NCBI GenBank assembly: GCA_028023455.1 | Contig: JAQFVV010000021.1 | Location: 6,290,853 to 6,354,852, forward strand | Origin: Epiperipatus broadwayi | Taxonomy: Eukaryota > Onychophora > Udeonychophora > Euonychophora > Peripatidae | DNA length: 64,000 nucleotides | Direction of reading: 5' to 3' | Shown here: positions 1-11,728 of the stretch, one piece after another | Layout: each line of letters begins with the position of its first letter | Numbering within the stretch: position 1 is the stretch's first letter | Position numbers and translations under genes: made by a program | The notes under the pieces: model-generated | Databases searched by the model: none | What the model was told of the DNA's origin: nothing | What the model saw: the letters and a program-made list of their open reading frames with translations, nothing else

Positions 1-690
1 TTTTTGTATTAAGGTTTATTAATGGCTTATAATTTTTCAAAGTCTATATATATATATACCATTTAATTTTAGTAATTACTTTTTAATGTGATTATTATTA
101 CCCTGTGAATTTGACATATAAATAAATTGAGAAATTCACAATTGAAAACAAAATGTTTGGAACAACCTGAGCTTCAGAAATGTAGCTGGGAAGGTATTAA
201 TTCATTTAGCTTTATTCATAGTTTTGTGTATAAAACTATTATTAAAGCTAAATTAAGATTTAAATTATTACATATACTTGTTATATTTGATATGTGAATT
301 TGACAGCATTGCTTCATAAAAAAATGTACAGTTTATAATGGCGGACTTACTTTTTTCATATAAAATAGTCGTAATATAAATTACAGTTTAGTTAGGTATA
401 GTTATTAATTTATAAAAACAAATTTAAATTTTTTTTTTTTAATTATGAATTTGACAGCGTTACTTACAGACAAACATAATAGTTTTTTTAAAATTGGTTT
501 GCCACGTGACAGCTTCACAAACAAACGTTCACATCATATGACACCTAACTAACAAACATACATTCACCAATCAGACAACAGAGAAAATAGGGATTATATA
601 TGCATAAGATATACGCACATATTTTGAAAATAACAATGTTAGAATGTTTTGAGTTATTTCAAAGTTCTATTTAAAACTAATAGTTAAAAT
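1..690. other. AT-rich non-coding stretch with diverged direct repeats
   Basis: No gene is visible. A short motif reading (A/TG)TGAATTTGACA recurs at about 104, 293 and 445, the last two continuing into a similar stretch of about 15 bases, so this may be an old, diverged repeat unit with 150-190 bp spacing. The right edge runs into the tRNA-like SINE. No open frame or splice pattern stands out. Confidence 0.4.
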
Positions 691-699
691 TGTATTTTA

Positions 700-810
700 T
701 ATGTACAACTTGACGACAAGCGTTGTTAGCCGAGAGGTCATCGTAACTGCCTTGCAAGCAAGTAGTTGGTTATGGGTTCGCGTCCCGGCCGATGCTATGA
801 CATATGAAAA
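700..810 (+). mobile_element. tRNA-derived SINE (family 1), plus copy
   Basis: A tRNA-like block spans about 723-789. An A-box-like segment (TTAGCCGAGAGGTCA) starts near 726, an anticodon-loop-like CTTGCAA with TGC in anticodon position lies near 750, and a B-box GGTTCGCGTCC lies at 775-785. A second copy with the same flanking words (ending in GATGCTATGACATATG) occurs in reverse at 27460-27575, so this is a dispersed pol III-type SINE rather than a single tRNA gene. The acceptor stem does not close properly, which also argues against a working tRNA. Such elements are moved in trans by LINE proteins. The TGC (Ala) assignment is only a resemblance. Confidence 0.7.
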
Positions 811-890
811 AAAATTTGACGACGAATATTCATTAAATGGTTTGTTATCGATAATTTTTGATTTCGGCTTTCATTATCATTTTTAATGTC

Positions 891-3589
891 TGTCGTTTAT
901 TTTTTCAGTTTGTTTGGAAAAGGATAGGTCGCGAGTTCATTATATACGCGTTTACTTCAACTTGACTTTTTATCCCTATACTGGGAGTTTTTTTTGCTTG
1001 TGAGTTTTTTTTCTTTCTAATGAATTTACTTCTTCAGTTATTACAAATGAACTTTGGAAATACTTAAGACTTGTTCGGTTATTTTACATGCATTTTAATA
1101 TCTTGTTAATTAATGGAGTTACAATAAAATTAAAAATTACACACACATTGTGTTTATTTGAGAATTTACAATCGAATATGAATAGCAGGATTATTATTGT
1201 TCTTTTATGTAATTGAAAAAAAAAAGAGGAATAAGAAGTGGAAGGAGGAGTTGAAGAGAAGAAAGAGACAAAAATTAATCATTTTACCGTCACTTTGAAC
1301 AATAAAAGATATTTAACTCTTCTTGTAATTGATTAATGTGTTATTTTTAATTACTTTCACTCTAAATATAAATCAGTCATTTTATTTCAGTTTGTCTGAA
1401 ATATATCTCTTTTTTTTTTTAAAAAAAAAAAATCCGATATTTTACTTTTCAGAAAAAGCTTTTATTAAAAAAAAATATTTATATCGAATAAGTATTTTTA
1501 ATAAAAATTGCATATATTATATTAAATTAATATATACTCTTTGACATTGTAAAAAGCTTTTTTTAATACCATTTCAGCCTCGATCATTTTCCTAAGCAGT
1601 TCATTTATCACTGTCATGTGATTTTTTTTTTTATTATCTATTATGACCTGAGAGAAATTTGTGAAAGGGAAAGGTCTTTGTGTAAAACCGTATCAGATAC
1701 AACAAGAGTCATTTGAAAAGTTCTAATGTATAAACTCGGCTCACTGTTATAATGAGATGCGGTTAAGTCTTTCCATTGGCAGATTCTACAAACTTGTTTT
1801 AGTATAAAAAGAAAGAAGACAGAAAGAACAGAATTTGATTTTTTTCTCACCTTGTAATAATACAAATGTATATACTCATTATTCAAAGCTAAAAGTCTGG
1901 GTTGAGTTTTTTTAATTTGTTTCAAAATGTTTTTTTTTTAAGTACAACGTTTTAAATGTCAGCTTAGACACTTTTATTTAACATAGTTGACAGCGAAAGA
2001 AAATGAAAAAAAGAAAAACATTCTTATAAATAAGTTTACTACAATAATATTAATATTAAGACGTGGATATCAGATGTTAAAACGTTAAGTATATATATAT
2101 ATAACATTCATACAATGCCTTCTATTTATTAAGTATAATAGAACAGTGGATTCAAAAGCTAAATGTTTCTGGATATATATCCAGCTGAAGAAAGTATATA
2201 TATATAATTTTGGAAACTGAAAGGAATTCTTGTCCTCAAGCTGTTACATGAGCTCTCAGATGTCAGATTTAATAATTCATGTAGTTAGTTTCCTTAGAGA
2301 GGGACAATTGTCGAAACTATTCAACTATTATTTAAATTCAAATTACATAATCTTTTACGTACACATATATAGTCTAACATTTAATAATGCATATAACTAT
2401 TCAAGTTCTAATAATTTATTTTACTCTTTGTTAATTTTATGCCGGGATTATACTGACGTACTTGTTAATGAACGGCTGCTGATAAAGATACTATACCCTT
2501 TTTGGACCATTATAGGACAAATACCTTACTAAGCAAGTCATCATAGGAAAGCAGTGAAGGAAAAAAAAAGTTATCAACAGGTTTACCAATTGCCAGATAT
2601 TAAGGGTTTGAACATTTATCATGCTTGTTTTACCTTCTAGCTAAAAATAGCTGGATACCCAATTGCCAACTAATATTGAATATTTAACTAAGTTAGCTAT
2701 TAGTTGATTTCCGAAGAATGACAGGTGGATTTCTATATGTATACCATGACATAAGTAGTACTAAACATTAGAACTTTATTGTTTTAAAAACGCTAATAAT
2801 AAATTTTAAAGTTTTATTAAAATTTAAATTACAATTTTAAGAACTGAATAAATTTTAATCATTTTTTTAAATATTAACAATATATAAGAAGCTTTAATAG
2901 ATAATAATTGTTATTGTATTTCCTCTTATTCTCTTTCAATTTTCTTTTTATCTTACTGGATTAAATTATTTAGATTAATATAGAGCCTTATTATCTCAAA
3001 CTTTTCATGTCATTGGTTATCTCTCTGCATTAAGAGCGACTATGAGATTGTGTTTTGTGTAAGTATATTGCTATATTTTAATAACGCATATTTTCTGATT
3101 CTAATGTTTTTTTTCTTTGTCTTTCTCCCTTTACTTTGTTATTTATCATTCTTACTTTCTTGAAAGCATTTTTCAAAACTAAACTAATATATATATATAT
3201 ACAGTTATACAGAAAGTAGATGTGATATATCTAAATTTGAATGATCTACTTACCAGATGGTACTAGATAGGAGAAGAACATGACTAAACTAATCGATAAG
3301 AATTATAAGAAAATGCAAAATACGAATAAAATATATTTATTTCTTTGTATAAAAAAAAAAAAAAAAGAGTTCAATGAAATAATAAAAAAGTAATCCACAC
3401 AATTTTAATGACAGCAATAAGTCTAGTAAACGTTGTTTACTATACTGGATAAAATTAACAAATAATTTATTAATACTAACTTCAAAATAAAAAAAAAACT
3501 GACTGTTTTAATGCTTTGAAGATAATGACGATTTATTCTTAAATTATTATAATATCACATGACCACCATTTCATATGGTTTTATAATCT
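891..3589. other. AT-rich stretch without recognisable genes
   Basis: Contains homopolymer runs, short AT repeats near 2090, 2180 and 3190, and a purine-rich patch near 1217-1270. The two longest open frames, about 94 codons on the minus strand (1641-1925) and about 100 codons on the plus strand (2230-2532), show no family resemblance and are the kind of length expected by chance here. No splice-flanked exon could be supported. Confidence 0.5.
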
Positions 3590-3905
3590 CTTTACACAGT
3601 AACAACTTTATCCGTACTTTATTGCCATCTAATGAAGCCATAGTAATCAGTGGATACTAAAAGGTTAGTACATCAAAATCTCTAGCTAGTAACTACTCAT
3701 CTAATATCTCCAGACTAGTTTCTAGCTTTGTGGATTTCATCCATGAAGAAGAAGTCATGGATCTGAGACCACTGCATCTAGATCCAGATAAGCTAGGGAT
3801 ATTAGATGATTAGGCACTAGATAGGGATTTTGATGCACTAACCTTCTAGAATTCATTGATTACTATGGCTTGCACTAGGTGGCAATATTGTATGGGGAAA
3901 GTTGC
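3590..3905. mobile_element. Foldback repeat family C, copy 1
   Basis: The left half (TAATCAGTGGATAC... then CAGACTAGTTTCTAGC) reappears in reverse complement in the right half (...TAGGGATTTTGATGCAC ... CATTGATTACTATGGC), making a foldback of about 150 bp per arm. The sequence matches the other family C copies. The arm contains the family C ribozyme segment on the minus strand, but its first core box is mutated (ATGGATGA in place of CTGATGA), so this copy is probably not cleavable. The ends are eroded and no target duplication was identified. Confidence 0.65.
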
Positions 3906-4689
3906 CATTATGATTTATTCTTCTTTAATGTTTTGGATGTAATGATGAATTTTGTTCCATTTATCATTGGATTAGGAACTGAGAGACACCTCATGTGTCA
4001 AATAACACTAAATTATTACTAAGACATTATTTGTTTACTTTGACAACTATTTTTATATACAATAATAGGCAGAGTCACTCATTATTGTTTGATATAGCAG
4101 TGCTTTATTATAAATGTCTATTTGATACAAATTTAATCATGAGAAGATTCTGTGATTCAATCACCAATCATATTACTTTCCTTACTAATATGTAAATTAT
4201 TTTCAAACATGGCCGACATTCAATAAGAAATACATACATTTATTTTTAGGAAGTACTTTCTCTCCTACAATCTAAGCTCTTTACAATATAAATGCTGTTC
4301 ATATTTCTCAATTCCTCCTTTTTTTAACACTTATCAATTTATCTGAATTTATCTTCTTTTTTTATTTACATGTAAGTAATATAAATATAAGTAGATAACA
4401 ATCAGAAATTTACAATAGGGGTTGCCAAAATATGAGTGGGTGTGCAAGACTGTAGATAGAGACTTTAACACACCTGCCACTACCAATTTTTTATAAATAT
4501 TTAAATATTGCTTTGCTTGCTGAAAGTCTGCTTAGTAAAGTCAATAATAAATACACACATTTCTTATGGATTAATTTTTGCATTCTGTTTTTTTTTTTTT
4601 GTAGTGTAGATCATCCAAATTCTGATAAATAAATACTGCTTCATGTTGGTTAGAAAATAAAAGATCAAATAGCTTCTTATGCAAGGAAA
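3906..4689. other. Unassigned AT-rich stretch
   Basis: No gene, RNA or clear repeat was identified. The 66-codon plus-strand open frame at 3995-4195 looks like random AT-rich sequence. Confidence 0.4.
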
Positions 4690-5000
4690 GTCACATGACT
4701 TGTTAAACACTAAACATCACATAATCCCCATTCTTTATGCTTAAACAAGCTGTTTACACAGAGGCAAAACTCTCCATACAATAATGCTATTCAGTGTAAG
4801 CCAGAGTAATCAATGGATTCAGGACGGTTTATGCACAAAATCCCTATTTAGTGCCAACTGATCCAATAACTCCAGACTAGTTTCTAGCTTCTGGCTTTCA
4901 TCAGTAGGGAGCCTTGGATCTGATAGTACTGCATTCTCTGGCTTGCACTGAGTGGCACTACTGCATGGAGTTTTGCCTCTGCGTGACTTTTCAAACACTG
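4690..5000. mobile_element. Foldback repeat family C, copy 2
   Basis: Preserves one of the longest left ends of the family: ACATCACATAATCCCC, an AAGCTGTTTACACAGAGG block, then GGCAAAACTCTCCATAC. The unit continues through GAGTAATCAATGGATTC, AAAATCCCTATTTAGTGCC and the ribozyme arm (minus strand). It ends with a short inverted match of its start (TGGCTTGCACTGAGTGGCAC...GGAGTTTTGCCTC). The right arm is much shorter than the left, so this copy lost most of one arm. Confidence 0.7.
4865..4912 (-). ncRNA. Hammerhead-like ribozyme core, family C
   Basis: Read on the minus strand, CTGATGA lies at 4904-4898, then a stem-loop with AGC/GCT pairing, GAAA at 4884-4881, the palindrome ACTAGT at 4881-4876 and a C at 4875 in the cleavage position. 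The flanks TCCCTA and TGGAGT can form part of helix I (about four of six pairs). All three conserved hammerhead elements are present. Caveats are an A opposite A at the base of stem II, a weak helix I and a helix III that cannot close as a hairpin, so activity would need a dimer. Predicted from motif layout only. Confidence 0.5.
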
Positions 5001-7367
5001 TAACTTACAGTTGAGCCATGATTCATAAATATTTAGCTCTAGTGTCTGTCATTCAACAACTTCAATAAAGTGTGAAGGAGTTGTTTGTAAAGAAATTCAA
5101 AGAAAGTGACATATTATTACTATATATGTAATGAGAAAGTATATTGAAAAAAAAAAGACAAGATTTTATGATAGAAATATCAGTTAATTATAGTTGAAAA
5201 TATAAAAAAATTATCTGTCTTTGAACTTTGTTGATGTTGATAACATTTAAAAGTAGAGGAGTAGGCAAAGAATACATCTGATTTCTCTTTTTATGATGAT
5301 TATGTTAAATTTAAATATACTAGATGAAAAATAATAAGCCAAAGAGAAATAGAAAAAAATTAATAATATAATAATTTCTCTTTGCTCAATTGGCTTAACA
5401 TCACTGCTAGATATCTATGTGTATTCTAATTCTACACTTTTTCTTTTCATAGACTAACAGACAACACTATTAATTTTGATGAAGCTAAAGTTATCTTCTT
5501 TGAGAGAAATGAATTAAAAAGAAGAATTAAATGAACTTTACTATTAAGAATTTTATGACTTAAGAAAATATAGGGGATTTGAACTCAGACTTTCAAACAC
5601 CCACCAACTATCCACACTATATCATACAACTGATCCACATGATCACACACATGTAGAAAAGCAATTAACTTATTTAAAAATTCTTTTAATATTAAGGGTG
5701 TATGGGAGATAAGTGGCATTGTGGGTAATGTTTAGTACAAATATGTTGTTATTTTGTAGTTCTTTACACTTGAAAATTCTGCTTATAGCAGTGAAACCAT
5801 TGGTACTGTTTTACAGTTTATTTTCTTGGTTAGTCGAGTTGAGTTCTGAATTTGAGGTAATTTTGATTAATTGTAATATGTATACACTAGCGTTTGAATG
5901 TTGGTTTTAAAAAAAATTATTCTGTAATGGCTATAAAAAATTTTCTCTAGCTTAGCTCGCACTTGGCTAATGAAGCCAAAATTGTAGAATTAATATTCCA
6001 TTCTGATTCTATTTACTAAGGCAATGACTTTGATTTTATTAGCAGAAAGCAGGCTCAGGTAGAGCAGATTTTTTATAATGATTACAGAAAAATCTTTTTT
6101 AAAACCAACATTCATAATGCTAGTATATAAATATTACTATATGGATTCTGTAACATTTTCCTTTTTATTTTTGTCTTGTGAAATATTGAGAATATTTTTT
6201 AGTCTGTATCATCCTACATTAAATATATATGGCCAAAAGAGAGAAAAAGTTTTTAAATATATTTTTCAAATTTTTTTTTTGTCTGATTCATTTTCTTAAC
6301 ATATTTCTTTATTGAAAACCTTTTGCATCCAAAATACTTTGCAATAACTTCTTAAAGTATATTATTTTAAATGCCTTCAAAGACTTGTTAATGAACAGTC
6401 ATTTTAAGTGCATAATGTACTATTAAATATGCGTGAACCCAGTATATCTCATGTGATTAGTAAACTAATATCTTTATTTTTTCAAATCCTATCTTATCTT
6501 GTAAACATATATATATATATAAATTTACTAATAATAGCAAATTCTTTAATTATTTGTTTTACTCAATATGTAATAAAAGGATAATACTCTACTAAAGTGC
6601 CATCTATAGTTTGATTGATTAGTCAGAGAATATAAGATGATATGATATTTTCCAAAGTGGTTTCTGGATTTTCCCTTTATCAATGAAGCTTAGTATTCAA
6701 AGTTGGAAGTTATCAGTTATGCATGTAACAATCATAACTCCATTTATTATTCAAACTAAAAACTTGAAATTCAAAAAATCCTAAGACTTTGAAACCGAAT
6801 ATAATTGGATTCAATGGTTATTTTGATTTGATCTTGGATCAGTGACTATGTATTTCAACACTCTCATTTTTTTTTTTATTAATTGTAGGCTTACATATCT
6901 GCTGGCTAAAAATGTTAATATTAATAAATCATTTAATTTTTTTATCTTATATAATATATAGTAAAACAAGAGCAGCTTTCAACTTTAGTGCCATCTATAG
7001 TATGATTGGGTAACTAGTGACTACCATATTAGATCCTCGGATTGGTTTGTGGTTTTTAAGCTAATGCAGTTATGCACCTAGCTATTAAAGCCTGATTAGT
7101 AAAATAAAAAATATTAGATGCATAACTGATTTTAGATTTAAATCTCAAACTTTACTAATAAAAGCAACAAACAAAAACTGGTCTGGGAATAAGGTCAATA
7201 ATTATTATAGATGTCACTAGAATAGAAAACTCCTTATTTTAATACAACCTTGTTTTAGCTATTTTTATTTCTTAATAGTCAATTTTACTAACAATATTAT
7301 TTCTAAAATATAGAATTTTTTTTACATTATCTTATAATAAATAATACAAATATATCATATGTAACAG

Positions 7368-7368
<1 letters not shown>
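5001..7368. other. AT-rich stretch with decayed repeat fragments
   Basis: No gene is visible. At about 5570-5665 there is an inverted fragment of the retrozyme family B 3' half (GGGGATTTGAACTCAGAC, TATCCACACTATATCATAC, CATGATCACACACATG). At about 6590-6690 and 6985-7095 there are two decayed stretches resembling family C (AGTGCCATCTATAGT, TGGTTTCTGG..ATCAATGAAGC). Open frames at 5713-5910 and 6078-6299 have no recognisable family and are probably fortuitous. Confidence 0.5.

Positions 7369-7448
<80 letters not shown>
7369..7448. repeat. (TA)n microsatellite
   Basis: An almost uninterrupted run of about 40 TA dinucleotides. It can form cruciform or slipped structures and is likely length-variable between individuals. 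Similar arrays occur near 35.9 and 49.7 kb. Confidence 0.95.
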
Positions 7449-7451
<3 letters not shown>

Positions 7452-7859
7452 AAGCCTTTTATGGCACATGCCCTTCTCAAATATTAAGGATCCATTTTAA
7501 CATTGATCAACTAATGCAGATAGAATGCTACATATTGTTCTATAATAAAAGTAAAATAAGAATAAGAAAATAAAACATAAATAAAACAGAATAAAATTAT
7601 AATACAGAGATTCAATAAAAGTTGACCCAATTGTTTATATAATATAACTATAGTTTAAATAAAAACATACCTTATATAACATATATACTATCTTATTATA
7701 TAATTTTTCATTTATTTTAAATCATCAGTTACTAATTAATTTTATTGAAGATTTATAAATATTCATTCAATTATTTAAGTTATGCCTAATATAATATGTT
7801 TCATATGTTTGTCTTCTTTTTGGATCTTTAATGTAATTGAAAGATTTAATAATTTTATA
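7449..7859. other. Unassigned AT-rich stretch
   Basis: Directly follows the TA array and reads GAAGCCTTTTATGGCACATGC before returning to very AT-rich sequence. No gene or repeat family was recognised. Confidence 0.4.
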
Positions 7860-8432
7860 AGATTTTTTTAATATCCAAATGTTAAGTAGAGAATGTATAA
7901 AGCAGATTTATCATCTTGCCTATTACTTGCATTGTTCTTTGGCTTTTACATCTGTTTCCCTGTATGACCATAGTAAATCATATTACATGGTCACAATTAA
8001 TTTTATGCACAATTTCATTTTTGTATTTTGTATTGTATTTTATTTTATACCTATTAATTTTTCTAGACTCTTTCTTATTTGTCCATCCATTACTTATATA
8101 TTTATCAATGTATTTTTTTTGTATCACTGCATTATAAATTTTGGAAACATGTAAAAGTTTGATCCATTTTTTAACTATTGTTACTGTCATCTTTATAATC
8201 TTTATTTAATTAATAAATCTTTTGCAAATCACTACATTTTTATCTGCATTATATTCATCATTTCAATATTTAAAATTTTTAATGGCTGCCATCTTTTATT
8301 TCCATGCTTGTTGTGAATCTAGAGAAATATTTTTTCTTAATTCATCTTGTTTAATAGAATATTTTTATATAATTTTATAGAAATATTACCAAAATCACTC
8401 TTTTCTTTATTTTGCTGTAATATCTTATATAA

Positions 8433-8652
8433 AACAATTTATCCAAACCACTTCAAACACTTTTTAGCAAAACCCTTTATTTGTATATATATATGCATAC
8501 ACCTATGTTTTGACTGGCATGCAGTCTTCTTCAGAGCCAGAAGTGAACTGGCTCTGAAAAAGACTGCAGGACAATCAAAACATAGCTATATGTATATATG
8601 TACAAATAAAAGATTTTGTTAAAAAGTGTTCAAAGTGGTTTGGATAAATTGT
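8433..8652. repeat. Near-perfect 220-bp palindrome with ribozyme-like arms
   Basis: ACAATTTATCCAAACCACTT at the left end is mirrored by AAGTGGTTTGGATAAATTGT (with one change) at the right end, and pairing continues to a centre near 8540 (CAGAGCCAG..CTGGCTCTG). Each arm, read outward from the centre, contains CTGAAGA or CTGAAAA, then AGACTG..., then AAAAC. In the left arm (minus strand) CTGAAGA at 8534-8528 is followed by a GACTG/CAGTC stem. This resembles the CTGANGA-stem-GAAA layout of hammerheads in Penelope-like elements, but G is A in the GAAA box. Probably a foldback non-autonomous element. Confidence 0.6.
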
Positions 8653-8789
8653 ATTTATATAATTTTATTATTCTTTATGTAAATTTCTATATATAAATAT
8701 TTACTTTTATCTTCAAATTCTACTTTTATATATTATTATTAAAATCATTATAAATATTATTCATAGCTCTTTTATTACGAATAATTAAA

Positions 8790-8860
8790 ATAGGCAAAAC
8801 TCCCTCCATATAGTAGTGCCATTCAAAGCAAGATAGAGATAGTGATCATGTGATGTTTAA
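8790..8860. mobile_element. Internally deleted family C derivative
   Basis: Keeps only the two ends of family C. The start is GGCAAAACTCCCTCCATA and AGTAGTGCCATTCA. It is joined to the end AGTGATCATGTGATGTTTAA. The whole ribozyme-bearing interior is missing. It resembles the internally deleted copy at 49.4 kb and suggests that the two ends define the mobile unit. Confidence 0.6.
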
Positions 8861-9710
8861 TAATTAAAATATCATCAACAAATCTACTTTATTTTTAATC
8901 AATTCAGAGTTTTTTCTTTCTCAAGAACTATTGCTTTTGTTTTGTCTTATTTGTTTATAATTTATCTTTCATTTTTATTTATTGTCTTTGATGTTGATTT
9001 TAATTTTTGTTCAACTTCTTTTATAATTACTATGTCATTCTTAAAAATATTTATTTACATGTTCTACAATAATATTTCCTTTGTATTTTCTATGATTCTA
9101 TTCACTATCTATTTTAGATGTGTTATGATATATTTACCATCATTTTGTTAATAAGATTTCCATTTTCAAAACAGTTTTTAATTAGTCTATATATTCTTCA
9201 TGCTTTTGAACCATAAGAGACTTTCTTTAAAATATTAATTCATTTATTATCTAGTTTACATATTCGTAAATATTATTCAAGCTATATTTTGATCCCCATT
9301 ATCAAAGGCTTTATCAAAGTCAATAATGTAAAGTTACATTTTTTTTACATTATTTGGATTTTTCTATAATTCTGAGAACTGATAATATCTGTAGAATTGT
9401 ATGTCAATCCTTTTTAAATCCAGTTTATGTACCAAATATTTTTCAATCTAATCCTTCATTTAAGAGTTTTATTAAGAATAGATGATTTTCACTTTGGAAT
9501 TGTCTATATATTTGTCAAAATATTAATTTAATCCAGGTTTCAAATACAGTATCTTTTTTGTATGCAACATGCTGATATTTCTTACAGTAAACTAACTTCA
9601 TTATATCTGATTATTTTCCTAAGAATTTCATCCATTTTAAAAGTTTTTTTTTTCAATTTAATTATCAATCTTTTACTTTGATCCAATATATCGTTTTTAC
9701 TATTGTAATA

Positions 9711-11366
9711 CATTGTTCCAATCATAGCAAATATTTTTATAATTCTTCTGATACTTTCCATCAATATTGTTCATCTTTTATTATTCTCTGTTTTTTCTGC
9801 TAATTATTATTAAGGCCTTTTATTTTTTTAAATATATTTCTCTATATTCATATTCATTATATGTTTTATGTTCTAGAGATTTCTTCTTATATATTTTTAA
9901 GAATTAATTTCTATATATTTTTTTTATTCTTTAGAAATCTTATCCACTTTTATATTTATCTGTAGTTGTACTCATTAGAATATTTACCATGATATATTTT
10001 TAATTCTATATACCTCTGATTATCTTCAATATTTCTTTGCATTTATATGTATCAGTGACATTTTTTAATGATTTTTATTGGCCACTTATTATTTTGTACA
10101 TTTTTTTGTATTTATAGTTATGATAATATTTTTCTATGTCTTAAAAACTGCCTATTATTTTATATATTTTTCTGTATGTATATTCATAATCTTTCTTATT
10201 ATATATATTACTTTGTGTTTATGTTCACCAATATTTTTTTAACTTGCATGTCATTTATCTGATGTATTTTTTTATATTTAGCATGATATATTTTCATGCC
10301 TTTAATTGGATATTTAACTATTTTTTCGAACTTTTATCACATTGTGCTTGACCTTATCTATTCTATATGTTTTCAACTGTCCTTTAGCTTTTCAATATTT
10401 ACTGTAAATTTTATTACTCTTCAGATTTTGAATTTAGTTAATTTGTTTTTTTCATACTTTTTTTTTTTAAAAAAATCTTTTTAAGTACTGGGTATATTGT
10501 TCTATTTTTACTTCTTAGTGAAAATAAATCTTATATTATTTATTAAGATTCAACTTAATATTTATAATGACTAAGTTTTGATTTTAAACTGTCTGATATC
10601 AACTGACTTTAACTGGCTTCTCTTTATTAGCTTCGTATCTATCTATGGTCTTTAAAGTATATAACAATAGTGATGATGATGATAATAATAACTTTTTGTA
10701 TAAGAACACATACAACAGATAATGTATGTATGTGTTTATTTTTAATACTATTAAATTTTTTTGATGTGTCATCCAATAGGTATAGCATTACTATAAATTT
10801 AATTTTAGATTTCATTATCCATATAATTAAAATTAAATATAAATACATTTATGTTTGGAAAATCTTAATTTAAAAATGGAGCATTTCATTGTGGAAATAT
10901 TATAATAAAATCCATATAAATGTAAATTATTAATGGTTAATACACTTAAAAAAATTGAAATTGTTTAATTCTGTCATAAAATGAAAATTTAAAATTTAAT
11001 GAAGCTGTCGACAGTTTTTTTTAAAGTTTTTTTTCTAGTTTTTAATTATTAATTGTTAGGTTCATTATATATAATTTTCATTGCAATTTTTTTTTTATAT
11101 TTGCTTTAATTATTTAAATTTTATATAAATTATTCATAGTTAACGCTATCTAGATTAATTATTTTAAAATGTTACTTTAAAAAATTCAATGAAATTAACA
11201 ATTCTTTATTATTTAAAAAAGTTTTTTTCCTGTTTGTTTTTGTTATGCTTATGTTGATATATATATATGAATTATATCAATTTAATTTACAAGCATTGTA
11301 CTTCCGGTACACATTTGTAGACAATGACCATCTTCTACAAATATCCAAATGATTATGAACCTTTAC
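9711..11366. other. Very AT-rich stretch without recognisable genes
   Basis: T-rich on the plus strand. Could include the eroded upstream (endonuclease) part of the LINE remnant ending near 9.7 kb, but no endonuclease motif could be read. Open frames of 60-69 codons (10068-10262, 10296-10484, 10639-10873) are low-complexity and overlap on both strands. Confidence 0.4.
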
Positions 11367-11368
11367 CA

Positions 11369-11720
11369 GGGGTCCCCAACCTTTTTGCACTTAAGAGTAG
11401 CGGGCACCATTTATTTTTTCAATGTAAATTTATAATTGGATATTGTTAATAATACACATAATGTACAAAAAAATATTTATTTCAAAAATAAAATTTTAAC
11501 ATATAATTAACGTTTATATTTTTATGCTGTTAAAGTATAGTATGCCCTATAATTTGATTACAATATAATACAATAATTTATAACAAATTTTAAAAATTAA
11601 ATTTATTTGTATTAGTTAAATAATTTTTTATCATGTGCGGATAGTGGTGGGCACACATAAAATGGTCTGTGGGTGCTGTGGACGCTATGGTGCCTGCGAG
11701 CATATGGTTGGGGACCTCTG
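11369..11720. mobile_element. hAT-type MITE with 8-bp target duplication
   Basis: The left end GGGGTCCCCAACC and the right end GGTTGGGGACCTCTG are inverted repeats of the widespread CAGGGGTCCCCAACC hAT type. CTTTACCA stands immediately on both sides (11361-11368 and 11721-11728), giving an exact 8-bp target duplication; if the element is drawn from the CAG at 11367, the flanking identity is CTTTAC. The interior is AT-rich with no transposase frame, so it is non-autonomous and must have been moved by a hAT transposase elsewhere. Confidence 0.85.
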
Positions 11721-11728
11721 CTTTACCA

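Larger units (their letters stand above)
7860..9710 (-). pseudogene. Decayed LINE reverse transcriptase (RTE/CR1-like)
   Basis: Read on the minus strand and allowing frame changes, the stretch 9334-9297 encodes LYIIDFDKAFDNG, which resembles reverse-transcriptase motif A (a hydrophobic run, D, then KAFD). Downstream, near 8900-8960, a segment reading KTKAIVLEKEKTLN resembles the conserved KTK region that follows the catalytic YADD motif in RTE/L2-type LINEs. Farther on, at 8190-7978, an open but lysine-rich 70-codon stretch could be the C-terminal part. Many stops and frameshifts are present and the catalytic YADD box was not found. It is interrupted by the 220-bp palindrome (8433-8652) and a family C derivative (8790-8860). 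The assignment is by motif resemblance only. Confidence 0.45.

Noticed and set aside
723-789. A functional tRNA-Ala gene
   Set aside because: Acceptor stem does not close and a second diverged copy with the same flanks exists; a SINE explains it better.
1641-1925. 94-codon minus-strand open frame
   Set aside because: No motif, no upstream start context or exon borders that could be supported.
2230-2532. 100-codon plus-strand open frame
   Set aside because: No family resemblance, no splice signals of note, AT-driven composition; lengths near 100 codons are expected by chance in 64 kb.
7369-7448. CRISPR-like or satellite array
   Set aside because: Plain TA dinucleotide repeat without spacers or a longer unit.
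7879-8154. Overlapping plus-strand open frames of 91 and 73 codons, Phe/Leu-rich
   Set aside because: Composition reflects the T-rich strand of the decayed LINE read on the other strand; not a membrane protein gene.
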